Shown: positions 6,887 through 15,417 of the stretch, in pieces
Numbering within the stretch: the first letter of the stretch is position 1
How the letters are laid out: every line of letters starts with the position of its first letter
Program-made: the position numbers and the translations under genes
The notes under the pieces: model-generated
Databases searched by the model: none
Told to the model about the DNA's origin: nothing
What the model saw: only the letters and a program-made list of their open reading frames with translations
DNA from: JBBIJR01 sp037445875
GTDB lineage: Bacteria > CLD3 > SB21
Reading direction: 5' to 3'
Length of the DNA stretch: 64,000 nucleotides
NCBI GenBank assembly: GCA_037445875.1
Contig: JBBIJR010000008.1
Span: 1-64,000 of the forward strand

Positions 6887-9535
6887 TCAGACCGAGAGCG
6901 TGCGTTTGACCTCGAGCCGCTCGTAACACTCGATCACATCGCCGGTCTTGATGTCGTTGAAGCCGTCGAGCGTCAGTCCGCACTCGAAGCCCATGGCAAC
7001 TTCTCGCACATCGTCTTTGAATCGCTTCAGCGAGGCCAGTTTACCCTCGTGAACCACTTCGCCGTTCCTGAGCAGCCGGATCGGTTGGGTCCGATTGATC
7101 TTGCCATCGATGACGTGACAGCCGGCGACGGTACCCACCCTTGAAATCTTGAAGATCTCACGTATTTCCACGGTTCCCGTTATCTTGTCCTCAAACTCGG
7201 GTTCTAAGAGTCCCTCCAAGGCCTTGCGTATGTCCTCGATACAGTCGTAAATAATATTGTAGTATCGAATATCGATGTTTTCCTTTTCTGCCAGCTTTCG
7301 TGCATTCAGGTTCGGGCGGACATGGAAACCGATAATGATGGCACCTGAGGCTGTTGCCAGCAAGACGTCCGACTCGGTGATTACGCCCACGCCCCGGTGG
7401 ATAATGTCGACTTTCACCTCGGCGGAACTCAGGCGCTGTATGGAATCGCTCAACGCCTCGACGGATCCGTCCACGTCCCCCTTCAATACAATGGGTAGGT
7501 TCTGGACTTTTCCCAGCCGCACCTGCTTGGAAATCTCATCCAGCGTCAGGAACCGGACGCGCCGGTGGTCCTGCTCGCGCTTGAGCTGCTGCCTTCGGAT
7601 GGCAAGGTCGCGCGCGACGCGTTCACTCGGTGTGACGATGAACTTGTCGCCAGCTTGAGGCATGCCATCGAATCCAATGACCTGTGCCGGTGTGGAAGGG
7701 TACGCTTCTGCCAGAGAACGTCCTCTTTCATCAAACATCGCCTTAACTCGACCGGCATAAATGCCGCAAATAAAGGGGTCTCCTATCCTTAATGTGCCAT
7801 CGGAAATGAGGACCGTCGCCGTTGCGCCCCTTCCCTTGTCGAGCCTGGACTCAATGACCGTGCCCAGACTGCGACCCTCGGTCCTTGATTTCAGTTCCAT
7901 GAGCTCGGCTTCCAGCACGATTTTCTCGAGTAATTGGTCGACGTTGATACCCTTCTTGGCCGACAACTCGACACACTGGTACTTGCCTCCCCATTCCTCG
8001 ATAAGAACTCCCTTTTCCGATAGCTGCGTCTTGATCCGCAAGGGATTGGCCTCGGGTTTGTCAATCTTGTTTATTGCGATGATGATGGGTACGCTGGCAG
8101 CTTGCGCATGATTGATTGCTTCGATCGTTTGCGGCATGACACTGTCGTCGGCGGCCACGACGATCACGACGATGTCCGTGACCTGGGCACCGCGGGCACG
8201 CATGGCCGTGAATGCCTCGTGACCCGGTGTGTCGAGGAAGGTGATTCGCCGGCCATCGGGCAGCTCCACCTCATAGGCGCCGATGTGCTGGGTGATCCCG
8301 CCTGCTTCGCCGGCGACAACGTTCGTCCGTCGAACATAATCCAGCAGCGAAGTTTTTCCGTGGTCCACGTGCCCCATGATGGTGACGATGGGAGCACGCG
8401 CTTTGCGCTCGAAGGCCTCCTCGTTCTCCTCGAGAGTTTCCTCGCGGACGTCGTACTCTTCGGATCGCTCGACATCAAAGCCGAATTCGGACGCCACAAG
8501 AGTAATCGTATCCATGTCCAACCGTTGATTGATGGAGACGATCAATCCAAGGGACATGCAGGTCTTGATGACTTCAGGAACCTCGACCTCCATCAGGTCG
8601 GCAAGTTCATGAACAGAAATATACTCCGGCACACGCAGCATGGTATTCTCGTCCTCGAGTGAGGCTTCCATCGCTTCGGCTTCGCGCTCCGCGCGTTTTC
8701 GTCTCTTGCGCCTCTGTCTTTCCTCACCCGCCGTGCGAGCATCGTCCATCTTGGCTAGCGTTTCGCGTATCGCTGCCTCCACATCCTTCTCGTTTACCTT
8801 GCTCTTCTTTTTCTTCTTCTTCTTTCCTTTTGCGCCCTTATCTTCAACAGGCGCCGGCACCGCGGGAGGGGTCTCATCGGTGCGCTCCTTTTTCTTTCGC
8901 ACCCGGCGCCCGCCTACGATTTCGTATTGTTCATCTTTAAGGGCCTGCTTTTCAAGCTGCTGCCGGGCCTTTTCGAACGCCAGCTTGAACTCCTCGATGG
9001 TCTTTTGCGAGGATTTGAGGTTTTCCAGTAGATCGACGACTTTCTTCTCGCCGGCTTCGACGATCGGTTTGTCTTCGATACGGAGATCGGTGTCCCGCAG
9101 TTTCGACTTTGAAGTTACGTCGCCATCCTCTTGCTTGCCCGCCTTGGCTTCTTTCTTTGGCTCTTTGTGTTTTTCCTCAACCAGGGCGTCGGCCTCGGTC
9201 ACGGCTACCTCTGCCAGGGCTTCATGTATGGTCGGCTCCGAGACCGTGACCGGCTCAGGCATGGCTTCGGCTTGAACGGGCTCCTCAGGGGCAGGCTGCT
9301 CAAGCACCGGTTCTCCCGCTTTGCCTTTCTTCACTTTCTGCTTGATGTAGCTCTCGGCATACTTCTTTTCCTTGCTGAAGCGTGCCAGAATCTTCTCAAG
9401 CATGTCGTCATTTACCAAGCTCATGTGAGTCTTGACGCTCTTGTAGCCGCTCTTCTGCAAGAAGGCAATAATCTCGTCGTGACTCACCAGGAGCTCTTTT
9501 GCAACCTGGAATACTTTCTTACCCGCTTTTGCCAT
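6887..9535 (-). CDS. infB: Translation initiation factor IF-2
   Basis: A protein of 882 aa. The N-terminus has an IF2-N helical domain ('KVFQVAKELLVSHDEIIAFLQKSG'), followed by a long charged low-complexity linker (about residues 60-310) rich in Glu, Lys and Ala with a run of lysines. A second IF2-N-like segment ('RVPEYISVHELADLMEVEVPEVIKTCMSLGLIVSINQRL') precedes the GTPase domain, with P-loop 'GHVDHGKTSLLD', switch 'DTPGHEAF' and 'NKID'. Domains II-IV follow. It binds fMet-tRNA and GTP and joins the ribosomal subunits. It is 36 bases downstream of nusA. The linker produces long spurious frames on the opposite strand. Confidence 0.98.
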   Translation of the reverse strand: MAKAGKKVFQVAKELLVSHDEIIAFLQKSGYKSVKTHMSLVNDDMLEKILARFSKEKKYAESYIKQKVKKGKAGEPVLEQPAPEEPVQAEAMPEPVTVSEPTIHEALAEVAVTEADALVEEKHKEPKKEAKAGKQEDGDVTSKSKLRDTDLRIEDKPIVEAGEKKVVDLLENLKSSQKTIEEFKLAFEKARQQLEKQALKDEQYEIVGGRRVRKKKERTDETPPAVPAPVEDKGAKGKKKKKKKSKVNEKDVEAAIRETLAKMDDARTAGEERQRRKRRKRAEREAEAMEASLEDENTMLRVPEYISVHELADLMEVEVPEVIKTCMSLGLIVSINQRLDMDTITLVASEFGFDVERSEEYDVREETLEENEEAFERKARAPIVTIMGHVDHGKTSLLDYVRRTNVVAGEAGGITQHIGAYEVELPDGRRITFLDTPGHEAFTAMRARGAQVTDIVVIVVAADDSVMPQTIEAINHAQAASVPIIIAINKIDKPEANPLRIKTQLSEKGVLIEEWGGKYQCVELSAKKGINVDQLLEKIVLEAELMELKSRTEGRSLGTVIESRLDKGRGATATVLISDGTLRIGDPFICGIYAGRVKAMFDERGRSLAEAYPSTPAQVIGFDGMPQAGDKFIVTPSERVARDLAIRRQQLKREQDHRRVRFLTLDEISKQVRLGKVQNLPIVLKGDVDGSVEALSDSIQRLSSAEVKVDIIHRGVGVITESDVLLATASGAIIIGFHVRPNLNARKLAEKENIDIRYYNIIYDCIEDIRKALEGLLEPEFEDKITGTVEIREIFKISRVGTVAGCHVIDGKINRTQPIRLLRNGEVVHEGKLASLKRFKDDVREVAMGFECGLTLDGFNDIKTGDVIECYERLEVKRTLSV

Positions 9536-9571
9536 AAAGACCTGTGGAATCCGCTTTGAGTTAATATAAAG

Positions 9572-11023
9572 TTAATCTTTTACCTGGAGTTTTTCCAGTA
9601 TGCCGATCAGTGTGTTCAGCGACCTCTCTGTCACTCCTTTGATGCCCCTGATGTCGTCCACGTTCGTGATGTCTTTCAGGCGTTCGAATCCCTGGGCGGC
9701 CAGTTTTTCGGCGGATCCTTTCGAGACACCCTTGAGCCCCAGAATCAAGGTCTCCTCGTTTAGAACCGCCATGCCTTCCTCCTCGGTTGCCTGGATGATT
9801 GGAGCGCTGTCGTCTATGACGGACGACGGGGTTTCCTCCTCGGACTCGCCGTTGGGGCTTTCATCTTCCGGTGATTCATCGGCGGCCGCTTCCACGGCCA
9901 ATCGGGCTTGCTCGTCACGCAGGGCGATTTCCTCCTGCCTTTCCAGCTCCTCGCTGACCATCTCCTCCATCGTCGGGCTCTGCCCGGTCAACTCCGAGTA
10001 TTTGATGGTCTGGATTTCATAGCCCGTCAGACGAGAGGCCAGACTGATGTTCTGCCCGTAGCGGCCGACGGCGACCGACATTTCATCGTCGTTAATGACC
10101 GCCAGAGCTTTTCGAGCACTCGTATCCACCTCTATCCTGAGCGGCTTGGCCGGACTGAGCGCACGCGAAATCAGGATTTCCGGATCGGAACTCCAGCTGA
10201 TGATATCGATCTTCTCGTTATTCAACTCCTTCACGATCGCCTGGATCCGCACTCCTTTCATACCCACACACGCGCCCACCGCATCGATACGCTTGTCGTT
10301 GGAATACACGGCGATCTTGGTACGCTCACCGGGATCGCGGGCAATAGCTTTGATCTCGATGATCCCGTCGTATATTTCCGGTACTTCATTCTCGAAGAGA
10401 CGCACGAGGAATTGCGGATCGGAACGGGATACGATAATACGGGGACCGCGGGGGTCGTCCGACACTTCTTTGATGATGGCGCGCACCGTCTCTCCGCGCT
10501 TGTATCGCTCATTCGCGATCTGCTCGTGCTTGGGCATGATCAGTTCCGCCCGCTCGAAAGCCACGATGATTTCGTTCCGGTTGATCTGGCGGATTTCCCC
10601 TACAACGACTTCACCCATTCGGTTGGAGAACTCCTCGAGGATCATTTTTCGCTCGATGTCGCGAATCTTCTGATTGAGAGCCTGTCGTGCGCTGATGATG
10701 AGGCGCCGCCCAAAACTCGTCGGGCTGATGATATCGATGAACTCGTCTCCGGATTCCAGTTCGGGCTCCGTCGCTCGTGCCGATTCCACCGAAATCTGCG
10801 TGACGGGATCTTCGACTTCGTCAACGACGGCCTTGGTCTGATAAATCTCGATCGTGGCCTTGTCCAGGTTGACAATCACATCGAAGTTATCCGACGTTCC
10901 ATACTTCTTCTTGATCATCATCTTGAAAATGTCTTCGATGATCAAGTTGAGCTCGTCTTTGGCAATGTTCTTCTCCTTGGCTATCTGAGAAAACGCCTCG
11001 ACAATCTCGCTATGATGCTCCAT
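9572..11023 (-). CDS. nusA: Transcription termination/antitermination factor NusA
   Basis: A protein of 483 aa. In order: the NusA N-terminal RNA polymerase-binding domain ('IAKEKNIAKDELNLIIEDIFKMMIKKKYG'), an S1 domain, and two KH domains ('RTKIAVYSNDKRIDAVGACVGMKGVRIQAIVKEL', then 'SVAVGRYGQNISLASRLTGYEI'). An acidic linker leads to a C-terminal helix-hairpin-helix segment ('LKGVSKGSAEKLAAQGFERLKDI...IRGIKGVTERSLNTLIGIL'). It modulates pausing, termination and antitermination. It lies 45 bases after rimP. Because the operon leader carries a terminator hairpin, NusA could feed back on its own transcription; that is inference. Confidence 0.98.
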   Translation of the reverse strand: MEHHSEIVEAFSQIAKEKNIAKDELNLIIEDIFKMMIKKKYGTSDNFDVIVNLDKATIEIYQTKAVVDEVEDPVTQISVESARATEPELESGDEFIDIISPTSFGRRLIISARQALNQKIRDIERKMILEEFSNRMGEVVVGEIRQINRNEIIVAFERAELIMPKHEQIANERYKRGETVRAIIKEVSDDPRGPRIIVSRSDPQFLVRLFENEVPEIYDGIIEIKAIARDPGERTKIAVYSNDKRIDAVGACVGMKGVRIQAIVKELNNEKIDIISWSSDPEILISRALSPAKPLRIEVDTSARKALAVINDDEMSVAVGRYGQNISLASRLTGYEIQTIKYSELTGQSPTMEEMVSEELERQEEIALRDEQARLAVEAAADESPEDESPNGESEEETPSSVIDDSAPIIQATEEEGMAVLNEETLILGLKGVSKGSAEKLAAQGFERLKDITNVDDIRGIKGVTERSLNTLIGILEKLQVKD

Positions 11024-11068
11024 GATACCTCCGGAAATTCCTGTGTTCCTTATGATGACAAATCAAAT

Positions 11069-11539
11069 TTACCATTTAAGTTGAACGCGCGCCTCGACTA
11101 CTCGATCGACGTATATCAAGTGCTCACCGCTTTCCGTTTTGCGCTTGCCCTTGACGGACAGTGTTACGATGCCGTTGTCGACTCGTTCAACCGTTCCGGA
11201 TACGTGTTCTTGTCTTCCGTCGGGTGTTTCGTACGTGACGGCTACTGTTCGACCGACATTCTTACGGAACTGCCATTCATCTTTGAAGGGCCGATCTGTG
11301 CCCGGTGATGATACTTCCAGCACGTAGTTCTCGATTGTCTCGAGGTCGTTCAGTTGTTGAGCTATACGGTGGCTGAAGGCCTGGCACTGATCGATGGTAA
11401 TTCCGGCTTCGCTGTCGAGGAAAACCCGCACGAGGGTTCGGCGTTGAATCGGCTTGACCTGCAACTCAATCAATCGGAACTCGGTTCCGCGTACGAGATC
11501 CTCAATAATCCGTTGAAGGGGTTCTTTGTTCACTTCCAT
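11069..11539 (-). CDS. rimP: Ribosome maturation factor RimP
   Basis: A protein of 156 aa from ATG 11539; an in-frame GTG at 11557 would add six residues and has AAAGG only two bases ahead, so the start is uncertain. 'FRLIELQVKPIQRRTLVRVFLDSEAGITIDQCQAFSHRIAQQL' and 'NYVLEVSSPGTDRPFKDEWQFRKNVGRTV' are diagnostic of RimP (formerly YhbC/YlxS), which assists 30S subunit assembly. It is the first gene of the nus operon. A promoter and a terminator-like hairpin precede it. Confidence 0.95.
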   Translation of the reverse strand: MEVNKEPLQRIIEDLVRGTEFRLIELQVKPIQRRTLVRVFLDSEAGITIDQCQAFSHRIAQQLNDLETIENYVLEVSSPGTDRPFKDEWQFRKNVGRTVAVTYETPDGRQEHVSGTVERVDNGIVTLSVKGKRKTESGEHLIYVDRVVEARVQLKW

Positions 11540-11573
11540 GCGGTTACTTGCGATCACGGCCTTTGAAAACTGT

Positions 11574-11604
11574 AAAACAAAAAAGTGGGTCTTGCGAACC
11601 CACT
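11574..11604 (-). terminator. Intrinsic terminator / attenuator in the rimP leader
   Basis: On the minus strand AGTGGGT (11604-11598), a 7-base loop and ACCCACT (11590-11584) form a 7-bp stem with no mismatch, followed directly by six Us, one G and four Us. It lies between the predicted promoter (11637-11665) and the start of rimP, leaving 16 bases to GTG 11557 or 34 to ATG 11539. No promoter is visible after it, so transcripts of the nus operon would have to read through. Confidence 0.65.
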
Positions 11605-11636
11605 CCGTAATAGGTAAAGAGACACAAAAGCTTTAT

Positions 11637-11665
11637 AATTTAGGCAACGGAGATCATTTTTGCAA
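11637..11665 (-). promoter_or_regulatory. Predicted sigma70-type promoter of the rimP-nusA-infB operon
   Basis: Minus strand TTGCAA (11665-11660), 17-base spacer, TAAATT (11642-11637). Predicted start near 11630, giving a leader of about 70-90 bases that contains the terminator-like hairpin. Confidence 0.65.
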
Positions 11666-11776
11666 GGAAAATGTGTGGTTCGTGGGAGATTTCTTCTTGC
11701 TTTTTTTCAGAGGTTTGGTTACATTTGCCAACCAGAACAGGTTAGGGTGGTTGTTTTTTTGAGTTTTGTGCTTTTT

Positions 11777-11849
11777 GGGGACATAGCTCAGTTGGGAGAG
11801 CGCAAGGCTGGCAGTCTTGAGGTCAGGGGTTCGACCCCCCTTGTCTCCA
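11777..11849 (+). tRNA. tRNA-Ala (anticodon GGC)
   Basis: A complete cloverleaf: acceptor GGGGACA pairs with TGTCTCC (one G-U), D-arm GCTC/GAGC, anticodon stem CAAGG/TCTTG with loop CTGGCAG (anticodon GGC at 11810-11812), and T-arm AGGGG/CCCCT with TTCGACC. Length is 73 bases including discriminator A; CCA is not encoded and must be added after transcription. I did not find a convincing promoter immediately upstream. Confidence 0.97.
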
Positions 11850-11853
11850 CTCG

Positions 11854-11880
11854 AACCTTCGACATTTGTCGGAGGTTTTT
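11854..11880 (+). terminator. Intrinsic terminator after tRNA-Ala
   Basis: AACCTTCGAC (11854-11863), 4-base loop, GTCGGAGGTT (11868-11877), a 10-bp stem with one T-G pair running into a five-T run at 11876-11880. It begins 5 bases after the tRNA. Confidence 0.85.
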
Positions 11881-11981
11881 CGTTTGAGAGGGCCATGCGG
11901 CCCGACACAGTCGGGGAAGGCAGCAGTTCTGTGCGGTGGGACTTCGGCCTCCGTCAAATATGTGTTTTTCTGCTGTGTTCC

Positions 11982-14900
11982 TCACGACACTCGGATTGCT
12001 CGTTCCCGCTGATCGACATCCAGGGGTACCATGAACTCGGGCTCGTAGAAATAGCCGGTTGTTTTTTGTTTGGCATATGCTTCCTGCTTCTCGATGATCA
12101 TTCGGGCCTGCACGTCATACTGTGGATGGACGGCATGGATGAGTTCGATGCGCGATACGTTGACGGTATTGTAGCGACCGTCAACCACCCCTTCAAGACA
12201 GAACGGTCCCACCGACAGGGTCTGTGAAGCCACCCTTTCGTAGATGTCCGGAAAAAGAACCGTGTCGTAAATTCCCGTCAGATCTTCCAGGGTCATGAAC
12301 TTCATGTATCGCCCCTCCTGCACCACTTCGCCCTCCGAATTTACTTTGCTGCGTGTTTTGATCCGCTTGGCCGAGACCAGCCACCCGATCATTTTCACTT
12401 TTTGCCCTTTGTATCTTGTAAGATCTTTTGCCTGAACGATGCTCCGATGGTGAACCTGCCTGGGAAAATATTCCAACGGATGCTTGTCCACATAGTAGCC
12501 GAGCAATTCCACTTCCAGGGCCAACCGCTCTTCCGGCAACAGATCGTCAACTCCCTTTAGGGAGTGCTCGTGACGCGTCAGATCAACGTGAAAAAGGTCG
12601 ACCCCCGTATGATACGTTTGAAGCTGGGTTAATACATCCAGCATAGCGATCAGCACCGTGCGCTTTTTGCCTGTAAAATCAAAGCAGCCGATCTTGATCA
12701 GCGTAAGGATTTCTTCATGGCTGATCGATGCTCGCTGCAAGAAATCCTGCAAGGAATCGAAGGGCCTGTACTCCCGGGCTTTCATGACGATATCCAAGGA
12801 TGCCGCGGACACATTTGCAATAAAACGGAGGCCGATCCGGATGGCCGATTCGCCTTCTGCTCTGTAATCCCGATCGCTCTTATTGATGTCCGGAGGAAGG
12901 ATTTTCAGTCCCAAACGCCGGCATTCGGACACATAGGCAGCCGGGGTATAAAAGCCGCCCTCGTTTGACAAGACTGCCGCCATATAATATGCCGGATAGT
13001 GCGCTTTTAAGTATGCTCCCTGGAACGACATCAGCGCGTAACTGGCACTGTGGGCCTTGCAGAACGAAAATCCACTAAAACTCTGGATTTGAGTCCACAA
13101 AGTTTCCACAGCACTCAGGCTTTTGAACTTCCGCATACTGTTTCTGAAGAACTTCTTCTTTAAGTCTTTAATCATCAATGGGTTAATTCTCTTTCCTGAC
13201 ATGTACCTTCGGACAGTATCGGCCTCGTCAAGTGCAAGACCGCCCACATAATGAAGGACCTTGATCACATCTTCCTCAAAGATCATCACGCCAAATGTTT
13301 CCGGCAGGATTTCCATTAAAGCAGGATGAGCTTCATTCCTTTTATCAGAGTTTAATAAACGATCAATAAACATATACATCATACCGGACTCTACGCATCC
13401 GGTGCGAACCATACCTGAAATGATGTACACCAGCTCGAATGAATCTGCTCCGGTAACGCGCATGGCATTGCGAATAAAGGGGCTCTCCGCATGAACCACA
13501 CCAATGGAGCGTCCGGACCGCAATAGTGCCTTGGTTTTTTCGTCATGAAACAATTTGTCCCAATTACGGATGTCCAGCATACCTCCCCTGGCCGATTTGA
13601 TGTTTCGAACGGTGTCCTCGATGGTACCCAGGCCCCGGACGGCCAGTACATCAATTTTGGCCAATCCGATGTCTTCGCCTGAGTACATGTCGAGTTGTGT
13701 TTTGACAAATCCATTCGCGCTACGCTCCAGAGCCGAGAAGTGAGTTATGGGTTGTTCCGTAATCACGATGCCGCTGGAGTGGATCCCGCTGTAGTGGGGA
13801 TAACCATCCAATCCGGTCGCCAACCGCAGGATCTTATTAAAGAGGGTATCGTCCAGCTTCAGTTCGCGCGCTTCCGGGTACTTCTCCTTCAGATGCGGCA
13901 GATGATTTGCGGCGGTATGAGGAATGAGTTTTCGAAATGTGTTGAGCTCCCTTTCACTGATCCCGTGGGCCTTGGCGACTTCCCTCAACGCTCCGCGTGC
14001 GTGGAGGGTATGAATCGAAGCCAGCATGGCCACATGCTGACTGCCGTACCGTTCATACACGTATCGCAGTACCCGATCCCGGTGGCGCCACGAAAAGTCC
14101 AGATCAATATCCGGCGGCGATCCGCGCGCGTAGTTCAGAAAGCGCTCAAAATAAAGGTTATAGCGTATTGGATCTACCTCCGTAAGGCCGAGACAATAAC
14201 TGACAATACTGTTGGCGGCTGAACCCCGCCCCACATGCCAAAAACCGTTTCGGCGTGCGAAGTTGACAATGTCCCAGCAAATAAGAAAGTAATCGGCAAA
14301 GTTAAGGTTAGTGATGACTTCGAGCTCGTATTCTACCCGGTCGATGAGAAATTGGTTGTTTCTCTTCCAGGACGCCGACGGATCCGCCGCCGACCTACCC
14401 TGAACGTGCAGGGTTAGACCGTGGCATTTGTGAACATACCTCCGTTCCAACCCCTCATACACCAGCGTTCTGAGAAAATCGCTGCTGGAGGAGCATTTTT
14501 CTCCTTCCGGGGTGATAAACCGGGCACAGTGGTATCGTTTGAAGGTAAATTCGAACTGACACAACGAGGCGATCTGTCGTGTGCGGTCATTTGCATCAGG
14601 GATCGCCCGTCCCAGAACGACCATGGCCTCCGGAGATTTCAGGTACTGTTCGGGATCTGCGGTGATGAGTTGCTCATCGCACACGGTGCGTAGTTCTGCA
14701 ACGGCGCGCAGCACACGGTGCATCTCAAAATCCTCCCGATTCGCAAAACACACTTCGTTGGTCAAGATCATGGGAATACGACGTTCCTGACACAGACGAT
14801 GGACGAGGCGATTGTGCTGGCGGCGGCCCGATAGGAGTACGAGTTCCCCGTAGAGTTGGTCGGTGGCCCGGCTTACCCCGGTCAATAGTTCAAGAGAACA

Positions 14901-15257
14901 GGACAGAACAAACAACCCGCGATTTTCTTCGCACAGGGCACGGATCAAATCAAAGGACGGATCAAGCTGTCGTCCGGAAATGATTTCACAGAGGCGATGG
15001 TAACCGCCTACGTTCCGGCACAGCAAAACAGCACTCCGGCCGCTGTGCCGCGGATCGTCCACCCATGCCCCGATGATGGCATTCAGCCCCGCCTCTCTGG
15101 CGATCGAATAAAACTCGACTGCACCGGCCATGGTATTGCGATCCGTCAAGGCCATGGCCACAAAACCGAGTTCACGGGCCCTGTACACAAGGCGCTCAAC
15201 CGTGGACGCTCCGTGTCCAACCGAATGATTGGAGTAGACGTGCAAGTGGGTAAACAT
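11982..15257 (-). CDS. dnaE2: DNA polymerase III alpha subunit, DnaE2/ImuC-like
   Basis: From ATG 15257 the protein has 1091 aa; upstream codons in this frame cross a promoter and hairpins and are not coding. The N-terminal PHP domain ('FTHLHVYSNHSVGHGAST...LGFVAMALTDRNTMAG') is followed by the C-family polymerase core with 'GRGSAANSIVSYCLGLTEVDP' and the catalytic 'PPDIDLDF'. A finger/tau region, a helix-hairpin-helix region and an OB fold ('KVKMIGWLVSAKRIKTRSK') complete it. 'GRGSAANS' and 'RGSPPDIDLDF' are more like the error-prone DnaE2/ImuC branch than replicative DnaE1 ('GRGSGAGS', 'PDFDVDF'). ImuA, ImuB and LexA are not encoded nearby, so a translesion role is inference. There is no Shine-Dalgarno site; the ATG follows a U-rich tract. 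Confidence 0.85.
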   Translation of the reverse strand: MFTHLHVYSNHSVGHGASTVERLVYRARELGFVAMALTDRNTMAGAVEFYSIAREAGLNAIIGAWVDDPRHSGRSAVLLCRNVGGYHRLCEIISGRQLDPSFDLIRALCEENRGLFVLSCSLELLTGVSRATDQLYGELVLLSGRRQHNRLVHRLCQERRIPMILTNEVCFANREDFEMHRVLRAVAELRTVCDEQLITADPEQYLKSPEAMVVLGRAIPDANDRTRQIASLCQFEFTFKRYHCARFITPEGEKCSSSSDFLRTLVYEGLERRYVHKCHGLTLHVQGRSAADPSASWKRNNQFLIDRVEYELEVITNLNFADYFLICWDIVNFARRNGFWHVGRGSAANSIVSYCLGLTEVDPIRYNLYFERFLNYARGSPPDIDLDFSWRHRDRVLRYVYERYGSQHVAMLASIHTLHARGALREVAKAHGISERELNTFRKLIPHTAANHLPHLKEKYPEARELKLDDTLFNKILRLATGLDGYPHYSGIHSSGIVITEQPITHFSALERSANGFVKTQLDMYSGEDIGLAKIDVLAVRGLGTIEDTVRNIKSARGGMLDIRNWDKLFHDEKTKALLRSGRSIGVVHAESPFIRNAMRVTGADSFELVYIISGMVRTGCVESGMMYMFIDRLLNSDKRNEAHPALMEILPETFGVMIFEEDVIKVLHYVGGLALDEADTVRRYMSGKRINPLMIKDLKKKFFRNSMRKFKSLSAVETLWTQIQSFSGFSFCKAHSASYALMSFQGAYLKAHYPAYYMAAVLSNEGGFYTPAAYVSECRRLGLKILPPDINKSDRDYRAEGESAIRIGLRFIANVSAASLDIVMKAREYRPFDSLQDFLQRASISHEEILTLIKIGCFDFTGKKRTVLIAMLDVLTQLQTYHTGVDLFHVDLTRHEHSLKGVDDLLPEERLALEVELLGYYVDKHPLEYFPRQVHHRSIVQAKDLTRYKGQKVKMIGWLVSAKRIKTRSKVNSEGEVVQEGRYMKFMTLEDLTGIYDTVLFPDIYERVASQTLSVGPFCLEGVVDGRYNTVNVSRIELIHAVHPQYDVQARMIIEKQEAYAKQKTTGYFYEPEFMVPLDVDQRERAIRVS

Positions 15258-15263
15258 GGCAAT

Positions 15264-15299
15264 AAAAAAGCTCAATGCCGTTTGTGTGACATTGAGCTT
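15264..15299 (-). terminator. Intrinsic terminator / attenuator in the dnaE2 leader
   Basis: Minus strand AAGCTCAATG (15299-15290), 12-base loop, CATTGAGCTT (15277-15268): a perfect 10-bp stem followed by a U-run ending 6 bases before the ATG at 15257. It lies downstream of the promoter at 15324-15352, in a leader of about 60 bases, so it must be transcribed before the gene. Confidence 0.7.
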
Positions 15300-15323
15300 G
15301 GTGTTCCCAACAACTCTCGTGTT

Positions 15324-15352
15324 AAGATACCATAAAAATTTATGGGTGTCAA
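15324..15352 (-). promoter_or_regulatory. dnaE2 promoter with a perfect palindrome in its spacer
   Basis: Minus strand consensus TTGACA (15352-15347), spacer of exactly 17 bases, TATCTT (15329-15324). The spacer contains a perfect inverted repeat, CCATAAA-AA-TTTATGG on the plus strand at 15330-15345, filling it almost entirely. That is the position of a classical repressor operator. Confidence 0.75.
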
Positions 15353-15363
15353 GTCCTCCCAAC

Positions 15364-15393
15364 AAAAAGGCCGGCTTCACCCGAAGCCGGCCT
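15364..15393 (-). terminator. Intrinsic terminator after the LPP20-like gene
   Basis: Minus strand AGGCCGGCTTC (15393-15383), 4-base loop, GAAGCCGGCCT (15378-15368), an 11-bp perfect GC-rich stem followed by Us. It ends the histidine kinase-alaS-glmM-LPP20-like transcription unit. Confidence 0.88.
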
Positions 15394-15417
15394 CACGATT
15401 TCTCGCCGCGTTCGCCA

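Noticed and set aside
8640..9275. Long plus-strand frame rich in Ser, Phe and Arg opposite infB
   Set aside because: It is the complement of the Glu/Lys-rich linker of IF-2; it has no independent features and no ribosome binding site.
9908..11308. Long plus-strand frame opposite nusA and rimP
   Set aside because: It is an antisense shadow of conserved genes, crossing the nusA-rimP boundary.
15258..15380. Extension of the dnaE2 frame upstream to 15380
   Set aside because: It would run through a consensus promoter and two hairpins, and the added residues do not resemble the PHP domain N-terminus.
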